From: Pseudophaeobacter arcticus DSM 23566 | GTDB lineage: Bacteria; Pseudomonadota; Alphaproteobacteria; Rhodobacterales; Rhodobacteraceae | Direction: 5' to 3' | NCBI RefSeq assembly: GCF_000473205.1 | Contig: NZ_KI421507.1 | Coordinates: 717,934-781,933 of the forward strand | DNA length: 64,000 bases | In this document: positions 8,718 to 17,836 of the stretch, piece by piece | How the letters are laid out: each line of letters starts with the position of its first letter | How positions within the stretch are numbered: position 1 is the stretch's first letter | The notes under the pieces: generated by a model | What the model saw: the letters and a program-made list of their open reading frames with translations, nothing else | Told to the model about the DNA's origin: nothing | Database searches by the model: none | Program-made: the position numbers and the translations under genes

Positions 8718-9419
8718 ATGAAAACACTTGTCATCTGCTCAGGCGGACTCGATTCCGTGTCGCTTGCGCATATCACCGCCGATGAGCATAGGCTCACCCG
8801 GCTTGTCTCCTTTGACTATGGCCAGCGCCACCGCAAGGAGCTGGACTTTGCCGAAGCCGCCGCCAAACGGCTGGGCGTGCCGTTCCACCTGATCGACATG
8901 CGCGGCATCGGCGCAGCCCTGTCGGGGTCGGCGTTGACCGACGATATCGACGTCCCCGATGGCCACTACGCTGAGGACACGATGCGTGTCACCGTTGTGC
9001 CCAATCGAAATGCGATCATGCTGTCGATTGGATTTGGCATCGCGGCCGCACAGGGCGATGACGCCGTGGCCACTGCCGTGCATGGCGGCGATCACTTCAT
9101 CTATCCTGACTGCCGCCCCGGCTTTACCCGCGCCTTCGACGCGATGCAGCAGGCCGCTCTGGACGGCTATGCCCAGGTGCGGTTGCAAACGCCTTTTGTG
9201 GAACGCAGCAAGGCCGACATCGTCCGTCAGGGCGCGCAGCATGGTACCCCCTTCGCCGAGACCTGGTCCTGCTACAAGGGCGGGGCGGTGCATTGCGGGC
9301 GCTGCGGCACCTGCGTCGAGCGGCGCGAGGCCTTCCATCTTGCCAAGGTGAGCGACCCCACGGTCTATGCCGACCCGGACTACTGGACCACAGCACTTGC
9401 CAAGCAGGAGGCCGGGTGA
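8718..9419 (+). CDS. queC: 7-cyano-7-deazaguanine (preQ0) synthase
   Basis: 233 aa. It converts 7-carboxy-7-deazaguanine to preQ0 with ATP and ammonia. The PP-loop ATPase motif SGGLDS is at residues 8-13. A zinc site is formed by Cys185, Cys193, Cys196 and Cys199 (CYKGGAVHCGRCGTC). It is the first gene of the operon and lies directly behind the preQ1 riboswitch. Its stop codon overlaps the queD start by one base, which implies translational coupling. Confidence 0.97.
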   Translation: MKTLVICSGGLDSVSLAHITADEHRLTRLVSFDYGQRHRKELDFAEAAAKRLGVPFHLIDMRGIGAALSGSALTDDIDVPDGHYAEDTMRVTVVPNRNAIMLSIGFGIAAAQGDDAVATAVHGGDHFIYPDCRPGFTRAFDAMQQAALDGYAQVRLQTPFVERSKADIVRQGAQHGTPFAETWSCYKGGAVHCGRCGTCVERREAFHLAKVSDPTVYADPDYWTTALAKQEAG

Positions 9420-9772
9420 TGTTTCGCATCCGCAAGGAATTCCACTTTTCCGCCTCGCATCAATTGAGCCATCTGCCCGACGATCACCAATGCGCGCGGC
9501 TGCATGGGCATAACTACATCGTGGTGGTGGAACTGGCGGCCAAGACGCTGAATGCCGACGGGTTCGTGCGCGACTATCACGATCTGAAGCCGCTCAAGAT
9601 CTACATCGACGACACCTTTGATCACCGGCATCTGAATGATGTCATGGAAGGTCCCTCGACCGCCGAAAACATGGCCTGCCATTTCTACGAGTGGTGTGCC
9701 GCGCGCTGGCCCGAAACAAGCGCTGTGCTGGTCAGTGAAACGCCCAAGACCTGGGCGGAATACCGGCCATGA
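9419..9772 (+). CDS. queD: 6-carboxy-5,6,7,8-tetrahydropterin synthase
   Basis: 117 aa, the usual short QueD length. It makes 6-carboxytetrahydropterin from dihydroneopterin triphosphate. The zinc histidines are His14, His29 and His31 (SASHQL, then LHGHNY) and the catalytic cysteine is Cys25. The start at 9419 overlaps the queC stop (TGATG). A longer frame reaches back into queC but has no support. It overlaps queE by four bases (ATGA). Confidence 0.95.
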   Translation: MFRIRKEFHFSASHQLSHLPDDHQCARLHGHNYIVVVELAAKTLNADGFVRDYHDLKPLKIYIDDTFDHRHLNDVMEGPSTAENMACHFYEWCAARWPETSAVLVSETPKTWAEYRP

Positions 9773-10476
9773 CGCTGCGCATCGCCGAGATTTTTGGCCC
9801 GACGATCCAGGGCGAAGGGGCGCTGATCGGTGAACCCACCGTCTTTGTTCGCGCGGGCGGCTGTGACTACCGATGCAGTTGGTGCGACAGTCTCCATGCG
9901 GTCGAAAGTCAGTATCGCCACAGCTGGGCAGCGATGCAGCCCGAGGCCGTCTTGGCCAGGATCCAACAGCTGTCCGGTGGGCAGCCGCTGACGGTTTCGC
10001 TCTCGGGGGGCAACCCTGCAATCCAGGACTTTGGCCCGTTGATCGCGCTGGGCCGGGCCGCAGGCTACCGCTTTGCCTGCGAGACGCAGGGATCGGTTGC
10101 CCGATCCTGGTTTGCCGAACTCGACACGCTGGTGCTGTCGCCCAAACCGCCTTCGAGCGGCGAGGAGGTGAACTGGGATGCCTTTGCCGCCTGCCGGACA
10201 GCGGGGCAGGGCGCGCGCCAGCAGGTGATGAAAATTGTGGTATTTGACGAAGAGGACTACCAATGGGCGCGGAGGGTTCACGCTGACCAACGGGAACTGC
10301 CGCTCTATCTGCAGCCCGGCAATCCAGAGGTCGACCCCGCAACCCCGGTTGATCCGCAAGCACTGGCCGACCGTCTGGGCTGGCTGACCGAAAAGGCGAT
10401 GGCCGATGGCTGGTTCGCCCCCCGTATCCTGCCGCAGCTTCATGTCCTGATCTGGGGCAACAAGCGCGGCGTCTGA
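9769..10476 (+). CDS. queE: 7-carboxy-7-deazaguanine synthase, radical SAM
   Basis: 235 aa. It is a radical SAM enzyme that contracts the pterin ring to carboxydeazaguanine. The cluster cysteines are Cys32, Cys36 and Cys39 ([11 protein letters not shown]), the CxxxCxxC form usual for many QueE proteins. The N-terminal FGPTIQGEG is a typical QueE signature. It is the third gene of the operon. Confidence 0.96.
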   Translation: MTLRIAEIFGPTIQGEGALIGEPTVFVRAGGCDYRCSWCDSLHAVESQYRHSWAAMQPEAVLARIQQLSGGQPLTVSLSGGNPAIQDFGPLIALGRAAGYRFACETQGSVARSWFAELDTLVLSPKPPSSGEEVNWDAFAACRTAGQGARQQVMKIVVFDEEDYQWARRVHADQRELPLYLQPGNPEVDPATPVDPQALADRLGWLTEKAMADGWFAPRILPQLHVLIWGNKRGV

Positions 10477-10492
10477 CCTGATGGAGACTTTC

Positions 10493-10957
10493 ATGTCCGA
10501 AGACATCTACAGCAATCTCAAACAGCTTGGCGGCGCCACCAAAATTCCTGCCAGCCCCGAAGAGGCAGAGCTGGAGCGTGTGCCCAACCCGCAGAAAGAC
10601 GTGGCCTATAACGTTCGCTTCACCGCTCCAGAATTCACATCTCTTTGCCCGATGACCGGCCAGCCGGACTTTGCCCATCTGGTGATCGACTATGTACCCG
10701 GCCCGTGGTTGGTCGAGTCAAAATCGCTCAAACTGTTCCTGACCTCCTTTCGTAATCACGGCGCCTTTCACGAGGATTGCACGATCTCCATCGCCCGTAG
10801 GTTGGCTGATTTTCTTGATCCGCAATGGCTACGGATCGGCGGCTATTGGTATCCGCGCGGGGGTATTCCTATCGACGTCTTCTGGCAGACCAGTCCGATG
10901 CCAGACGCGGTGTGGATCCCTGACCAGGGCGTGCCGCCCTACCGGGGCCGGGGCTAA
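10493..10957 (+). CDS. queF: NADPH-dependent 7-cyano-7-deazaguanine reductase
   Basis: 154 aa, the short (YkvM-type) QueF that reduces the preQ0 nitrile to preQ1. The catalytic cysteine is Cys52 ([11 protein letters not shown]). The conserved C-terminal half includes [16 protein letters not shown] and HED. An upstream ATG at 10481 is possible, but GGAG spaced about 7 nt before 10493 favours the shorter start. It is the last gene of queCDEF. No folE or tgt is present in the window. Confidence 0.96.
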   Translation: MSEDIYSNLKQLGGATKIPASPEEAELERVPNPQKDVAYNVRFTAPEFTSLCPMTGQPDFAHLVIDYVPGPWLVESKSLKLFLTSFRNHGAFHEDCTISIARRLADFLDPQWLRIGGYWYPRGGIPIDVFWQTSPMPDAVWIPDQGVPPYRGRG

Positions 10958-11376
10958 AACCGCGCGGGGGAGCAGCACATCCCCTAAGGGGCGCGCGCTG
11001 AAGATACAGTTCAGGAGTTCTGGGCTGTTTCCCGCGCGCGCCCAATCAGCGACTATTCATTGAGATATTTTCCGTCTGTGGGTTCACAAGCGACGTTCAT
11101 GCTGAGGCCAGGCGAGGGGGGCACTTAGCCTCAAACGTTGAGCCAAACGCAACTGGTCGCCGGGATGCTGACGGTAGGGTAGGTCAAGAAAGACTGCAGC
11201 GTCCCATATTTCCTTGTCCACAAGTGGCGTTTGTATGTGGCCCCTGCAGCCCGGCGACATCCCGAAGGGCGAGATTAGATCTGAGCTTTGCCGAGGCAAA
11301 TTCTTTGAACCTGTAAGATTTTTGTAAGTCTCGGGGATCACTAGCACCCCCATCTCAAAGACAAATGGAGCTAGAT
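10958..11376. other. Intergenic region with inverted repeat and promoter of the regulatory cluster
   Basis: A GC-rich inverted repeat (GGGCGCGCG at about 10989 with CGCGCGCCC at about 11035) lies shortly after queF. It has no following T-run, so it may be a weak terminator or a processing structure. Near the right end lies the TGTAAG direct repeat (11312-11328). No convincing gene is present. Confidence 0.5.
11312..11328 (+). promoter_or_regulatory. Putative response-regulator direct repeat, copy 1
   Basis: TGTAAG-N5-TGTAAG with an 11 bp period (one helical turn), 48 bp before the start of the exported-protein gene. The same arrangement recurs at 14047-14063. OmpR/PmrA/QseB regulators bind such tandem hexamers with five-base spacers, so this is the likely binding site of the regulator encoded at 11984. 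Confidence 0.7.
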
Positions 11377-11970
11377 ATGCGTATTTTTGGATTGGCCCTT
11401 GGCCTTGCTGTGGCCTTGGCGGCACCTGTCAACGCTCTATCGATCCCATCAAACGGTAAACTGAGTTTTGATGTTGTTCGTAAGGGGAAAGACATTGGTG
11501 ATCACAGCTACAGCTTTTCGGGCACAACCGGAGCACTTACCGTTAAGGTGACGACAGACATCGTTGTGAAGGTGCCCTTGATCAGGACCACAGCCTATAG
11601 TTTCAGACATGCAAGTGTCGAGAGCTGGAAAAACGGCAAACTGATGCAGCTGAGCTCAACAACGGACGATGATGGGGAGCCCCATCAGTTGCAGACTGCG
11701 AACAAAGGTGCATTGCCTGCAAGCCTGTGGAACGATGATATCCTGCGCAGTGGCAAACTGATGAACACCATCGACGGTACGATCATGAACATTCGCGCCG
11801 CTGATCTTGGCATGGAAACGGTCAAGACGGGACGCGGCAGCATTCCGGCCCATCATTACCGGCTGTCAGGCGGGCTGGCACGTGATCTGTGGTACGATGG
11901 AGAGGGCAACCTTGCACAGGTGGCCTTCAAGGCCGATGATGGGTCAACAGTGATGTATATCCGGAAATAG
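11377..11970 (+). CDS. Exported DUF6134-like protein
   Basis: 197 aa with a clear signal peptide (hydrophobic core LALGLAVALAAPVNA, cleavage about residue 21). The mature part is predicted to be mostly beta-strand and ends in a LWYDGEGNLAQVAFKADDG segment. This resembles the DUF6134/DUF3108-type periplasmic proteins of Rhodobacteraceae. GGAG sits about 7 nt before the ATG at 11377, so this start is preferred to 11365. It is the first gene of the operon with the two-component system, 13 nt upstream of the response regulator. It may act in sensing or handling the pathway product; the function is unknown. Confidence 0.75.
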   Translation: MRIFGLALGLAVALAAPVNALSIPSNGKLSFDVVRKGKDIGDHSYSFSGTTGALTVKVTTDIVVKVPLIRTTAYSFRHASVESWKNGKLMQLSSTTDDDGEPHQLQTANKGALPASLWNDDILRSGKLMNTIDGTIMNIRAADLGMETVKTGRGSIPAHHYRLSGGLARDLWYDGEGNLAQVAFKADDGSTVMYIRK

Positions 11971-11983
11971 GACGACATGCCGA

Positions 11984-12661
11984 ATGCGGCTTCTCTATAT
12001 TGAAGACAACGAGAAACTGGCGCTGAACACCAGCGCCAGTTTGCACGAGGCAGGGTTTGTGGTGGATGTCGTCCATACCGCTGAGGATGCTCTACATTCT
12101 GTCCAAAGCTTTGAATATGACGCGATCATCCTTGATCTTGGCCTGCCGGATCAGGATGGTCTGGAAATTTTGCCAAGGATCAAAAGCCTCAAGCCGCAAC
12201 TCCCGATCCTCATCTGTACGGCACGCGATGCGCTTGATGAGCGGATCAAAGGTCTGAATGCGGGGTCTGACGACTACATTGTAAAACCCTTCGCGGTGTC
12301 CGAGCTCGTCGCGCGGGTCAAAGCCGTTTTACGACGTCCAGGTGGCGTGCTTGGCATGACACTGACGTTGGGCAATGTCTCGTATGAGACGACTGACCGG
12401 ACCGTTGCAATCGACAGCACCGTGGCGCGGTTTTCCAAACGGGAACTGGCCCTATTGGAGCTGTTCCTGCGTCGGCCGGACAGGGTGGTATCAAAAGATG
12501 TGATCGAGAATGCGCTTTATGGGTTCAACGAGGCGGCAACGCCAAATGCCATTGATGTGCTGACCCACCGGTTGCGTAAAAAGCTGATCGAAAAAGGTGC
12601 CAACATCGAAATTCATAATCTGCGTGGCATTGGTTACGTGTTGCGGGCGCCGTCCGAATGA
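11984..12661 (+). CDS. OmpR/PhoB-family response regulator (PmrA/QseB-like)
   Basis: 225 aa. The receiver domain is at about 1-115 with phospho-acceptor Asp51 (LDLGLPDQDG), Thr79 and Lys101 (YIVKPF). The C-terminal winged helix has the QseB/PmrA-like end segment NAIDVLTHRLRKKL ... GIGYVLR. It overlaps the histidine kinase by four bases (ATGA). It probably binds the TGTAAG-N5-TGTAAG repeats before 11377 and before 14119, giving autoregulation and control of the biosynthetic genes. Confidence 0.93.
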   Translation: MRLLYIEDNEKLALNTSASLHEAGFVVDVVHTAEDALHSVQSFEYDAIILDLGLPDQDGLEILPRIKSLKPQLPILICTARDALDERIKGLNAGSDDYIVKPFAVSELVARVKAVLRRPGGVLGMTLTLGNVSYETTDRTVAIDSTVARFSKRELALLELFLRRPDRVVSKDVIENALYGFNEAATPNAIDVLTHRLRKKLIEKGANIEIHNLRGIGYVLRAPSE

Positions 12662-14022
12662 AGATCGTGGACCGCGTCATTGGACCGCGCAGGTCGCTGA
12701 AACGGGGGCTGCTGTTAAACATCCTGGCGGCGCTGTCCTTTTGCATCCTCTTGGCTGGCGCTGTTATCATCAAGGAATTCTACGAGCACCTCAAAGAAAA
12801 TATCGAAGAGGCCTTGACCGATGAGGCCTATGAAATCGTAAGCCAGATTGATCCCTCGCGCGCGGGCTTTGGTCTGAATTCCAGAGCCCTGAGATTTCGG
12901 GGGATTGAAGGAAACTATCGCTACACCGTCTTTGACGCCTCTGGCGCGATCATCGCAGGCGGCGAAACCTCGGACGCAATTTGGCGGCAACTGGCGATCA
13001 TAGCGCTGGGACATCCTCAACCCGTTGCGCTGCCTGGCGATCGCATGGGGGTTGGCCTCAGGGCGCGGGTTGTGGACCATGAGGTGCTCATCCTGGTCTC
13101 CACCTTTCCCAAGGGCAACAACGAGACTCGTTTTGCCAGCCTGCTACACGAACTCGAAGAAGAGATCTGGTGGGTTGTTCTGGGGCTTCTGGTGGTGCTG
13201 GCCTCGGCGCTTTTTGCCACCCGCCAGGCACTGTCTCCGCTCAGGGCTCTGTCTGATCAGGCGCATCAAATCGGGCCTTCTGCGGCTGGTCGCCGTCTCA
13301 GCGTCGCGCAGGTGCCAGCAGAGATCGCGCCTTTGATTGGAGACGTGAACAAGGCCTTTGACCGCCTGGAGCAGGGCTATCAGGCGCAGCGGGATTTTTC
13401 CGCCAATGTTGCCCATGAAATCCGCACACCTATTGCGGTGCTCAGGTCCAGCATTGACCGGATCAGTGATCCCGAGTTGACAGAAACGCTGACGCAGGAT
13501 GTGGATCAACTGGATCGCATCTTTGGCCAGCTGATTGATTTGTCCCGGGCCGATGCGGCTTTGAAAACAGGTTTCGAGTTGGTGGACCTGCGCAGTGTTG
13601 CCGTCCAGGTCGCCACTGACTTGGCGCAGACGGCCCTGCGCTCCGGCAGGAGCCTGTCGGTAACCGGTGAAGATCAGGTCCTGATCGAAGGCAACGCAGG
13701 GCTTTTGGCAATCGGGCTCAGCAATGTCGTCCGCAACGCCTTGCAATATACTCCTGAGACAAGCGAAGTTGAGATAGAGGTGCTGGCCGATCCCGCAGGA
13801 TGGCGGGTTCTTGATCGCGGCGCGGGCGTGCCTGACAATTTAAAAACAGCATTGTTTGAGCGGTTCAACCGCGGGACGCTAGCCAATTCTAACAACACAG
13901 GATCGGGAATCGGGTTGGCCATCGTCAAGTCGGTGGCCGAGTCCCACAATGCGACAACAATCATTGAGGACAGGGAGGGCGGTGGCACTGTATTCTCCTT
14001 CATTTTCAATCACCCTTCCTGA
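12658..14022 (+). CDS. Sensor histidine kinase
   Basis: 454 aa. One transmembrane helix at about 18-40, a periplasmic region (about 41-165), a second helix (about 170-190), then HAMP-like sequence. The HisKA domain has His253 (NVAHEIRTPIAVL). The HATPase domain shows the N box (NVVRNALQYTP), the G1 region (DRGAGVPDNL) and the G2 region (GSGIGLAIV). This is the architecture of PmrB/QseC-type kinases. The ligand is unknown. It forms an operon with the response regulator. Confidence 0.93.
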   Translation: MKIVDRVIGPRRSLKRGLLLNILAALSFCILLAGAVIIKEFYEHLKENIEEALTDEAYEIVSQIDPSRAGFGLNSRALRFRGIEGNYRYTVFDASGAIIAGGETSDAIWRQLAIIALGHPQPVALPGDRMGVGLRARVVDHEVLILVSTFPKGNNETRFASLLHELEEEIWWVVLGLLVVLASALFATRQALSPLRALSDQAHQIGPSAAGRRLSVAQVPAEIAPLIGDVNKAFDRLEQGYQAQRDFSANVAHEIRTPIAVLRSSIDRISDPELTETLTQDVDQLDRIFGQLIDLSRADAALKTGFELVDLRSVAVQVATDLAQTALRSGRSLSVTGEDQVLIEGNAGLLAIGLSNVVRNALQYTPETSEVEIEVLADPAGWRVLDRGAGVPDNLKTALFERFNRGTLANSNNTGSGIGLAIVKSVAESHNATTIIEDREGGGTVFSFIFNHPS

Positions 14023-14046
14023 CAAATTACCCGGTTTGCTGAGCTT

Positions 14047-14063
14047 TGTAAGTCTCTTGTAAG
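14047..14063 (+). promoter_or_regulatory. Putative response-regulator direct repeat, copy 2
   Basis: TGTAAG-TCTCT-TGTAAG, the same hexamers and five-base spacer as at 11312-11328. It lies 55 bp before the hemolysin-family gene, matching the 48 bp distance of copy 1. This ties the biosynthetic operon to the adjacent two-component system. Confidence 0.72.
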
Positions 14064-14118
14064 TCTGATCCGCGATTCCCTCCCCAACACGTCAAATAAA
14101 GGTGCGTTGAGGTTGGAT

Positions 14119-14706
14119 ATGAAAATCGAGTTTTTGAGCGGCAACTGTCCGGGACGCCAGGAAGCCCAAGACCATATCAAGGGTGTATACAAAAGTGCCT
14201 ATGGCGCAGATGTCGCCGAGTTCGCGCCCCTGCTTGTTGTTGCAAGACATGAAAATGGAGAGGTTCTGTGCGCGGCTGGTATTCGGACGGCTCGGGATGG
14301 GTTTTTCTCGGACGCCTATCTGACAACTGATTTTTCCACCGCCTTGTATCAGACCACTGGCCTCCAGGTGCCGACGTCGGAAATTATGGAAGTGGTTTCC
14401 CTGGCCTCGATAACGCCCTTTCCGGTGTTGCCCATGCTGGACAAGATGGTCGAATGGGGGCGTGAGAACGCGATGACCTGTGGCGTGTTCACGGCCACAA
14501 AATCCCTGCGTCGCCTGCTGGCCCGAACCGCGCTGAACTACGCTGAAATCGCTGCGGCGGATATCTCGAAAGTCGAAAATCCACAGGCCTGGGGATCCTA
14601 CTACGACACTGACCCGCGGGTTTGTGCGTTTAGCGAGGTTCTGTCGCAACCCGTCGTCTTGTCGCCGCGTGCACGTCGGGCCCGGCATGTGGCGGAGGCA
14701 TCCTGA
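14119..14706 (+). CDS. Thermostable-hemolysin family protein (T_hemolysin), GNAT/LuxI-like
   Basis: 195 aa. The sequence matches the T_hemolysin family in length and in the segments VARHENGEVLCAAGIRTA, SEIMEVVSLAS and KSLRRLLARTALNY. The family is named for a Vibrio hemolysin but looks related to acyltransferases of the GNAT/autoinducer-synthase fold, so an N-acyltransferase role is my inference. The ATG at 14119 has GAGG about 7 nt upstream; a TTG at 14107 would also be in frame. Its stop overlaps the start of the ligase gene by one base. It is the first gene of a four-gene operon under the TGTAAG repeat. Confidence 0.82.
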   Translation: MKIEFLSGNCPGRQEAQDHIKGVYKSAYGADVAEFAPLLVVARHENGEVLCAAGIRTARDGFFSDAYLTTDFSTALYQTTGLQVPTSEIMEVVSLASITPFPVLPMLDKMVEWGRENAMTCGVFTATKSLRRLLARTALNYAEIAAADISKVENPQAWGSYYDTDPRVCAFSEVLSQPVVLSPRARRARHVAEAS

Positions 14707-16154
14707 TGAAACAGGTCTTTGATGCGCTTGAGCGCCACGCGCAAACCCGCCCCGACGCCATCGCCTTTGAGGATGATAGTGGCCAGATAAGCTGGCAGGA
14801 CTTGTCCAATCGGGTTGAAAACCTTGCCTATGCGCTGGACACGACCAGCGGTCCAATTGGCATCGGTCTTGCCGGTGGCATTGACTACGTCGTGGCTGAT
14901 TTGGCGGCGACGCTCAGTGGCAAACGACAGGTGCCCCTGCCGTTCTTTTTCAGCACAGCTCAGAATGCGCATGTCCTGATGGATGCCAGGGTTGGCACTG
15001 TCATCACCAACACCCCCGAGCTGTTTTCGGCGCTGCCACATCTCAATCTGCTCAGCCCGGTTACCCCAGCGGCTGCAACGCCGACCACCGGGCGCGGGCT
15101 TCGTACCTATGATGGTGGGGCCGAGCGGATCATCTATACCTCTGGCTCCTCCGGCACCCCCAAAGGAGTCGTGCTGGGGGATCGCCAGTTGCAGGCCTCC
15201 ATCAGCGCCCTGAGCCAGGTGATCGCGGCTGATGAAACCGATACCCATCTGTCCATTCTGCCGCTGGCGCAATTGCTGGAGCAGATCTGCGGGATCTTCC
15301 TGCCCATCGTCGCTGGCGCCAAAACAGTGTTCCGATTTGAAGCAACCAAGGCTCTCTTTGGAGCGCCGATCGAACCGCTGGTTGCCGCCTTTGAAATCCT
15401 GCGCCCAACCACCAGCCTGCTGGCACCGGCTGTGCTGGGCCGCTGGGTCAGCGCGCTGGCGGGGCGCAAAGCACCGGATAGCCTGCGGTTTGTGGCTGTG
15501 GGTGGCGCGTCCAGCTCCCCCTCGCTGATCCATGCCGCGCAAGATCTCGGCATTCCGGTCCATGAAGGATACGGGCTGTCTGAATGCTGCGCTGTTGTTG
15601 CAATGAACCGGCCCGGCGACAATCTCCCCGGTACGGTTGGACCGGTTCTGGAGGGGCTGAAGGTCTCGCTTGAAGATGGTGAGATCGTGGTGTCAGGCCC
15701 GACAGTGATGACGGGCTATCTGAACGGCGCCGCCGCACCCGATGTCTGGCACACCGGGGATCTGGGCCATTTTGACGGCGACCGACTGGTTGTGGATGGC
15801 CGCAAAGATGCACTGTTGGTGACAAGCGCCGGGCGCAATATTTCACCGGAATGGGTTGAACAGCGGGTCAACAGTGATCCGCGGGTTGTCAGTTCGGCTT
15901 TGGGCCTTCGCCAGTCTGACGGGGCTCTGATATTGCTTCTCGTTGTCGCAGCTGCTGTCCCGGCCTCTGAAATTGTCGCCTACCTGTCAGATCTGCCGTC
16001 CTATGCGCGGCCCTCGGCGGTCATCATCACTGATCCCTCAGAGCAGGGGCTGCTGTTCCCAGCCGGAACCCCAAACAGAGCCGTGGCCGCCAGGTTGATC
16101 AACACAAGGCCTGTCCAGCAATTAGACCCAGCACCGGAAAGCATCGCGTCATGA
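14706..16154 (+). CDS. AMP-forming acyl/aryl ligase (ANL superfamily)
   Basis: 482 aa. The P-loop YTSGSSGTPKG is at about 144-154. A central EGYGLSE motif and the TGDLG/DGRK hinge segment are present, so adenylation of a carboxylate is expected. The C-terminal A10 region reads FPAGTPNRAVAARL, and the canonical catalytic lysine (GK-x-x-R) is not where I expect it. The second half reaction may therefore differ or be taken over by the neighbour. It is coupled to the hemolysin-family gene by a one-base overlap and to the SDR by ATGA. It probably supplies an activated acyl group to the T_hemolysin protein. Confidence 0.9.
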   Translation: MKQVFDALERHAQTRPDAIAFEDDSGQISWQDLSNRVENLAYALDTTSGPIGIGLAGGIDYVVADLAATLSGKRQVPLPFFFSTAQNAHVLMDARVGTVITNTPELFSALPHLNLLSPVTPAAATPTTGRGLRTYDGGAERIIYTSGSSGTPKGVVLGDRQLQASISALSQVIAADETDTHLSILPLAQLLEQICGIFLPIVAGAKTVFRFEATKALFGAPIEPLVAAFEILRPTTSLLAPAVLGRWVSALAGRKAPDSLRFVAVGGASSSPSLIHAAQDLGIPVHEGYGLSECCAVVAMNRPGDNLPGTVGPVLEGLKVSLEDGEIVVSGPTVMTGYLNGAAAPDVWHTGDLGHFDGDRLVVDGRKDALLVTSAGRNISPEWVEQRVNSDPRVVSSALGLRQSDGALILLLVVAAAVPASEIVAYLSDLPSYARPSAVIITDPSEQGLLFPAGTPNRAVAARLINTRPVQQLDPAPESIAS

Positions 16155-16942
16155 ACAGCAGCAAGACAGTTCTCATCACAGGTGCGGGGACAGGCATTGG
16201 TCGCGCGCTTGCCATTGAAGCCGCACACAAAGGGTTTGATCTGATCCTGGTTGGTCGCACCTCAAGCACGCTGGATGAGACGCTCTCCCAATGTAGCACC
16301 ACACAAGCCCGGTGTATTGTTGCCGATGTGACCAGCGCAGCGGGACGTGCCTTGATCACGCAGGCCGTCGACGGCAGGCTGGATATCCTGGTCAACAACG
16401 CGGGCGTTCTAAGCGTCGGACATCTGGCTGACATGGCCGATGACGACCTGCAGCGGATGGCTGACACCAACCTTGTCGCACCGATGGCTTTGACCCGTGA
16501 TCTGCTGCCGGCACTGCGCAGCGCAAAGGGCCGTATCGTCAACATAGGTTCGGTTTTTGGCGATATCGCGTATCCGTTCTTTGCCGGTTACTCCGCTTCA
16601 AAATTCGGCCTTCGCGGATTTTCTGACGCTATACGACGCGAATTGTCTGGCGCAGGAATTGGCGTGACCTACATCGCCCCCCGCGCCACGCAAACGGCGG
16701 CTGAAAGCGCCTTTGGGGCCTTGGTTGAACCTCTGGATATGACGCTCGACACTGCCGAGACCGTGGCCGCGCAGGCATGGGATGCCATCCTGAAAGGCAA
16801 GCGTGAAAGCTTCCCCAAAGGCAAAGAGCGGTTTTTCGTGAAGGTACAACGTCTGTTCCCATCACTGGTCGACAAATCGGTGGGGGCGCAGGCGCGTGAT
16901 CCCAGAACACTTGCGGCGCTGAAACCGTCACAACACTCCTAA
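16151..16942 (+). CDS. Short-chain dehydrogenase/reductase
   Basis: 263 aa Rossmann oxidoreductase. The cofactor loop is TGAGTGIG (10-17), NNAG is at 82-85 and the catalytic set is Ser134, Tyr147 and Lys151 (YSASK). It overlaps the ligase by four bases. In this operon it likely reduces or oxidises a ketone or alcohol of the acylated product. The substrate cannot be told from sequence. Confidence 0.93.
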   Translation: MNSSKTVLITGAGTGIGRALAIEAAHKGFDLILVGRTSSTLDETLSQCSTTQARCIVADVTSAAGRALITQAVDGRLDILVNNAGVLSVGHLADMADDDLQRMADTNLVAPMALTRDLLPALRSAKGRIVNIGSVFGDIAYPFFAGYSASKFGLRGFSDAIRRELSGAGIGVTYIAPRATQTAAESAFGALVEPLDMTLDTAETVAAQAWDAILKGKRESFPKGKERFFVKVQRLFPSLVDKSVGAQARDPRTLAALKPSQHS

Positions 16943-16975
16943 TCGACACCTCCCAAAATCAATAGGACATCTGTC

Positions 16976-17836
16976 ATGAGCTACAACGTAATCCGCGCCT
17001 CTGATGCGGGCGAAACTTCTATCACTCCAGCCGTGTTATCCGAGGTGAAAGACTATTTGGACAGCGATGGTTGGGCGCTGCTTCGCGGCTTTAAGATGGA
17101 TATGCCGACCTTCAGCGCGATCACATCTCAGCTTTGCAAAACCATCACCTTTGATCCCGCACGTGAATACTCGGAAAAGAACACCCAAAAAGTCGACGCG
17201 GGTTTGGGACCAATCGGCCTCCACATTGAAAATGGCAACACGCCGGTTTGCCCCGATGTCGTAGCCTTCTATAGTGCGAGAGCTGCTTTTGAAGGGTCGC
17301 AAACGACGATCTGCGACGGCCGCCTGGTTTTTGAGGCCTTCTCGGAAGCCCAAAAAGCGCGCTGGTCCCAACGCATGATGGTGACGCGCACGCTGCCAGA
17401 AATCCTGTGGAAACGTTACCTTGCAAATGAACACCCGGCGATCAGCGATCCAGCAGAGGTCACCCATGAACATATCTTGCAATTCAAAGCGGCGATCCCG
17501 GATCAGGACTTCACTTTGAATGACGACGGGTCGCTCGAATACCGTATCAAAGTCTCTCCGGTGCGTCCGTCGTCATTGTCGCAGGGGCTGGCATTTGCCA
17601 ATGCAATTCTAGGTCCGTCGCATAACTATGAACCACCAGTCTATACGCTTGAGGATGGGTCGATCGTCGGTTCCGATGAAATTGAAGAGCTACGTGGCAT
17701 TGCAGAGACTTGCACGGCCGAAATCAACTGGCAGGATGGCGATGTCGCGGTGATCGACAATACCCGTGTTATGCATGGGCGCCGGGCGATCAAGGACCAG
17801 GACCGGCAGTTGTTTATAGGAATGGGCCGCCTGTGA
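16976..17836 (+). CDS. TauD/clavaminate-synthase-like Fe(II)/2-oxoglutarate oxygenase
   Basis: 286 aa. The metal site appears as His83 and Glu85 (LHIENGN) and a distal His267 (NTRVMHGRR). A glutamate in the second position is the HxE form seen in clavaminate synthase and VioC-like hydroxylases rather than the HxD of TauD. An arginine for 2-oxoglutarate lies near the C-terminus. It follows the SDR by 33 bp in the same direction, so it is probably the last gene of the operon. It is expected to hydroxylate or desaturate an amino-acid-derived intermediate. Confidence 0.87.
   Translation: MSYNVIRASDAGETSITPAVLSEVKDYLDSDGWALLRGFKMDMPTFSAITSQLCKTITFDPAREYSEKNTQKVDAGLGPIGLHIENGNTPVCPDVVAFYSARAAFEGSQTTICDGRLVFEAFSEAQKARWSQRMMVTRTLPEILWKRYLANEHPAISDPAEVTHEHILQFKAAIPDQDFTLNDDGSLEYRIKVSPVRPSSLSQGLAFANAILGPSHNYEPPVYTLEDGSIVGSDEIEELRGIAETCTAEINWQDGDVAVIDNTRVMHGRRAIKDQDRQLFIGMGRL

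Noticed and set aside
9380..10678. 432-codon reverse frame opposite queD/queE
   Set aside because: The forward que genes carry all catalytic residues; the reverse frame is a shadow.
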